A DNA stretch of 7,455 nt, from positions 1 to 7,455 of the forward strand of contig JAMONE010000201.1 in NCBI GenBank assembly GCA_027066695.1, in the 5' to 3' direction. Positions within the stretch are counted from its first letter, which is position 1, and each line of letters opens with the position of its first letter. This stretch comes from Micavibrio sp. (GTDB lineage Bacteria; Pseudomonadota; Alphaproteobacteria; Micavibrionales; Micavibrionaceae). The notes under the pieces are model-generated. The model was not told the DNA's origin and ran no database searches. It was given only the letters and a program-made list of their open reading frames with translations. A program made the position numbers and the translations under genes. Below are positions 6,203-7,455 of the stretch, piece by piece.

Positions 6203-7455
6203 TTATTGTAACTCAATCTTTAAATATTTCAGCGCATCTTCGATAGGGATGAACAGGTTAAGACCTGAATCGCTTTCAGTTGAAAATTGATACATGCCCG
6301 CAACGCTCATGCCTACAATGTTGCCATTAGCATCTAACAGCGGCCCGCCGCTATTTCCCCCGATAGTTTGAACATCGCCTTGTATGAAATCCATTTTAGT
6401 TCCCCAAACACTAAAGTTTTTACGATGCGCACTGACGATTCCTTTGCTTAAGGTATCTTGCAGCCTTTTGTTCGAAGGTGCGCCCAGCGCATATATATCC
6501 TCGCTTACCTTTGGCCATTCGGTTTTGATTGGCACGGTTACAATATTAAAATCTTCAGGGATTTTCACCAGCTTAAGCAATGCAACATCGCGCTTTGTGC
6601 TTTTACGCAAGACCTCGGCAATCATCTTTTTATTCTTGCCCGCACTTACTATTCGCACTCGCTGGGCGTTGCCGATAACATGCGCGTTAGTGATTATATG
6701 ACCTTGCTTAGTTATGAAATAACCAGAGCCATGGCTTATGCCCGCCTGCACTAAAACTGCAATCTCGCCAGAGCTGTCTATATGCTGGGTGAGAGGTGCT
6801 TTTGAGATTGGAGGGTTAGAGATTACGACCTTTTCTTGCTGATCAAAGATACGTGGACGGCTTTCTTTCTTCTTTGTCTTGCGCCAGTCTTGCGGTGGTT
6901 TAGTGCCGTAGAAAATCAGATCATGAAAATGCTTATTCGCCGCTAAATTATGTGCAGCCATGGAAAAAGCTTCTGTTACCATCAAGGTAACTCCTTCTTT
7001 ATTCTTGGCCTTACGTTGAACATAGCCTTCGGTCACAGTTTTATAGGCAACTTTTTGGCGTAAATTATCATAGATCGCCCATTCGATTTTAAGGTAGAGT
7101 TTGCCCTTAACCCCGCCAATACCTAGATATAGCGGATCAAGTATTGTAATAGGGGGTAAATTGAAAATCAAATTAGGTTTTTCACAAACATTAATTTGTG
7201 CATCAATAATTTTTGCGCCAATCTTGTACTCGCTGCGCAAAAGCTCATTATCATATTCTTCTTCAAAGGTTGAATGTAGGCGGCTTATGATGTCAAAGCC
7301 TTGTGCCTCCATTGCTCCTACAAATGCTCCTTTGATTTCGGGTTGCACTACATTACCTTTTAAATAATGTCGCCCGACCTCGCTGAATGATAGGAAGCAG
7401 CGATGGCGGTGTATGCCTATTTCTGCGCCTATTGGCAATTGAGTTCTTAAGTTTG
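6203..7455 (-). CDS. Trypsin-fold (S1) serine protease without PDZ domain, 5' end outside the window
   Basis: The frame is open from its TAA (6203-6205) to the right edge without a stop. A TTG at 7436-7438 is the first possible start inside the window, but sense codons continue upstream of it (NLRTQ), so the true start is probably beyond the edge. Residues are counted from that TTG. The catalytic triad is complete: H253 in ITNAHVIG, D284 in KRDVALLKL and S363 in GGNSGGPL. HGSGYFITKQGHIITNAHV (236-254) and FIPIEDALKYL near the end are typical of HtrA-like proteases. Unlike DegP or DegS, the protein stops about 48 residues after the active serine, with no PDZ domain. Residues about 1-180 form a separate domain I do not recognise, joined to the protease by a basic, Lys/Pro-rich linker (about 180-215). 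Such proteases usually act outside the cytoplasm, but any signal peptide would be off the window. Confidence 0.88.
   Translation of the reverse strand, partial: NLRTQLPIGAEIGIHRHRCFLSFSEVGRHYLKGNVVQPEIKGAFVGAMEAQGFDIISRLHSTFEEEYDNELLRSEYKIGAKIIDAQINVCEKPNLIFNLPPITILDPLYLGIGGVKGKLYLKIEWAIYDNLRQKVAYKTVTEGYVQRKAKNKEGVTLMVTEAFSMAAHNLAANKHFHDLIFYGTKPPQDWRKTKKKESRPRIFDQQEKVVISNPPISKAPLTQHIDSSGEIAVLVQAGISHGSGYFITKQGHIITNAHVIGNAQRVRIVSAGKNKKMIAEVLRKSTKRDVALLKLVKIPEDFNIVTVPIKTEWPKVSEDIYALGAPSNKRLQDTLSKGIVSAHRKNFSVWGTKMDFIQGDVQTIGGNSGGPLLDANGNIVGMSVAGMYQFSTESDSGLNLFIPIEDALKYLKIELQ

Noticed and set aside
6384..6754. Overlapping plus-strand frames opposite the protease
   Set aside because: They are antisense to the protease catalytic domain, whose full triad is on the minus strand.
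1..7455. CRISPR array, defence island, prophage or transposon genes
   Set aside because: There are no regularly spaced repeats and no Cas, nuclease, integrase, transposase or phage proteins in any frame. The genes are housekeeping genes in a uniform orientation.

Overview
The window is chromosomal DNA of low to moderate GC, and every supported gene is on the minus strand. It most resembles a low-GC alphaproteobacterium. The DnaN N-terminus (SVVERRNTVPILSNV) and C-terminus (YVLMPLRV), and the aminotransferase active site (TFSKYFAMTGWRLGW), have the form I associate with that class. This assignment is from motif memory and was not tested by search.

Reading in the direction of transcription, from high to low coordinates: (1) the 3' part of a trypsin-fold serine protease (6203-7455, 5' end off the window), with an unrecognised N-terminal domain and no PDZ domain; (2) a 166-bp gap with an imperfect hairpin, a candidate promoter and a strong ribosome-binding site; (3) bioD, whose stop codon directly abuts the start of bioA; (4) dnaN, the replication sliding clamp, 78 bp further on; (5) a 353-bp AT-rich gap holding a palindromic, MITE-like repeat just after dnaN; (6) an unnamed 206-aa cytoplasmic protein gene, followed 11 bp later by uppP; (7) a 269-bp gap with a terminator-like hairpin and a candidate promoter; (8) the first 259 residues of a class I/II PLP aminotransferase, cut by the window's left edge.

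Functionally, BioD and BioA are enzymes of late biotin synthesis: BioA makes 7,8-diaminopelargonate and BioD closes its ureido ring to dethiobiotin. bioF and bioB are not in the window. DnaN gives DNA polymerase III its processivity. UppP recycles the undecaprenyl carrier lipid for the cell envelope, and its tight link to the 206-aa gene is the main functional clue for that unknown. The protease is probably exported, but its N-terminus is not visible.

I found no defence system, CRISPR array, tRNA, rRNA, integrase or transposase. Most of the window is ordinary housekeeping sequence. The points worth a second look are the dnaN-distal repeat, the unknown gene beside uppP, the protease's N-terminal domain and a few regulatory candidates.
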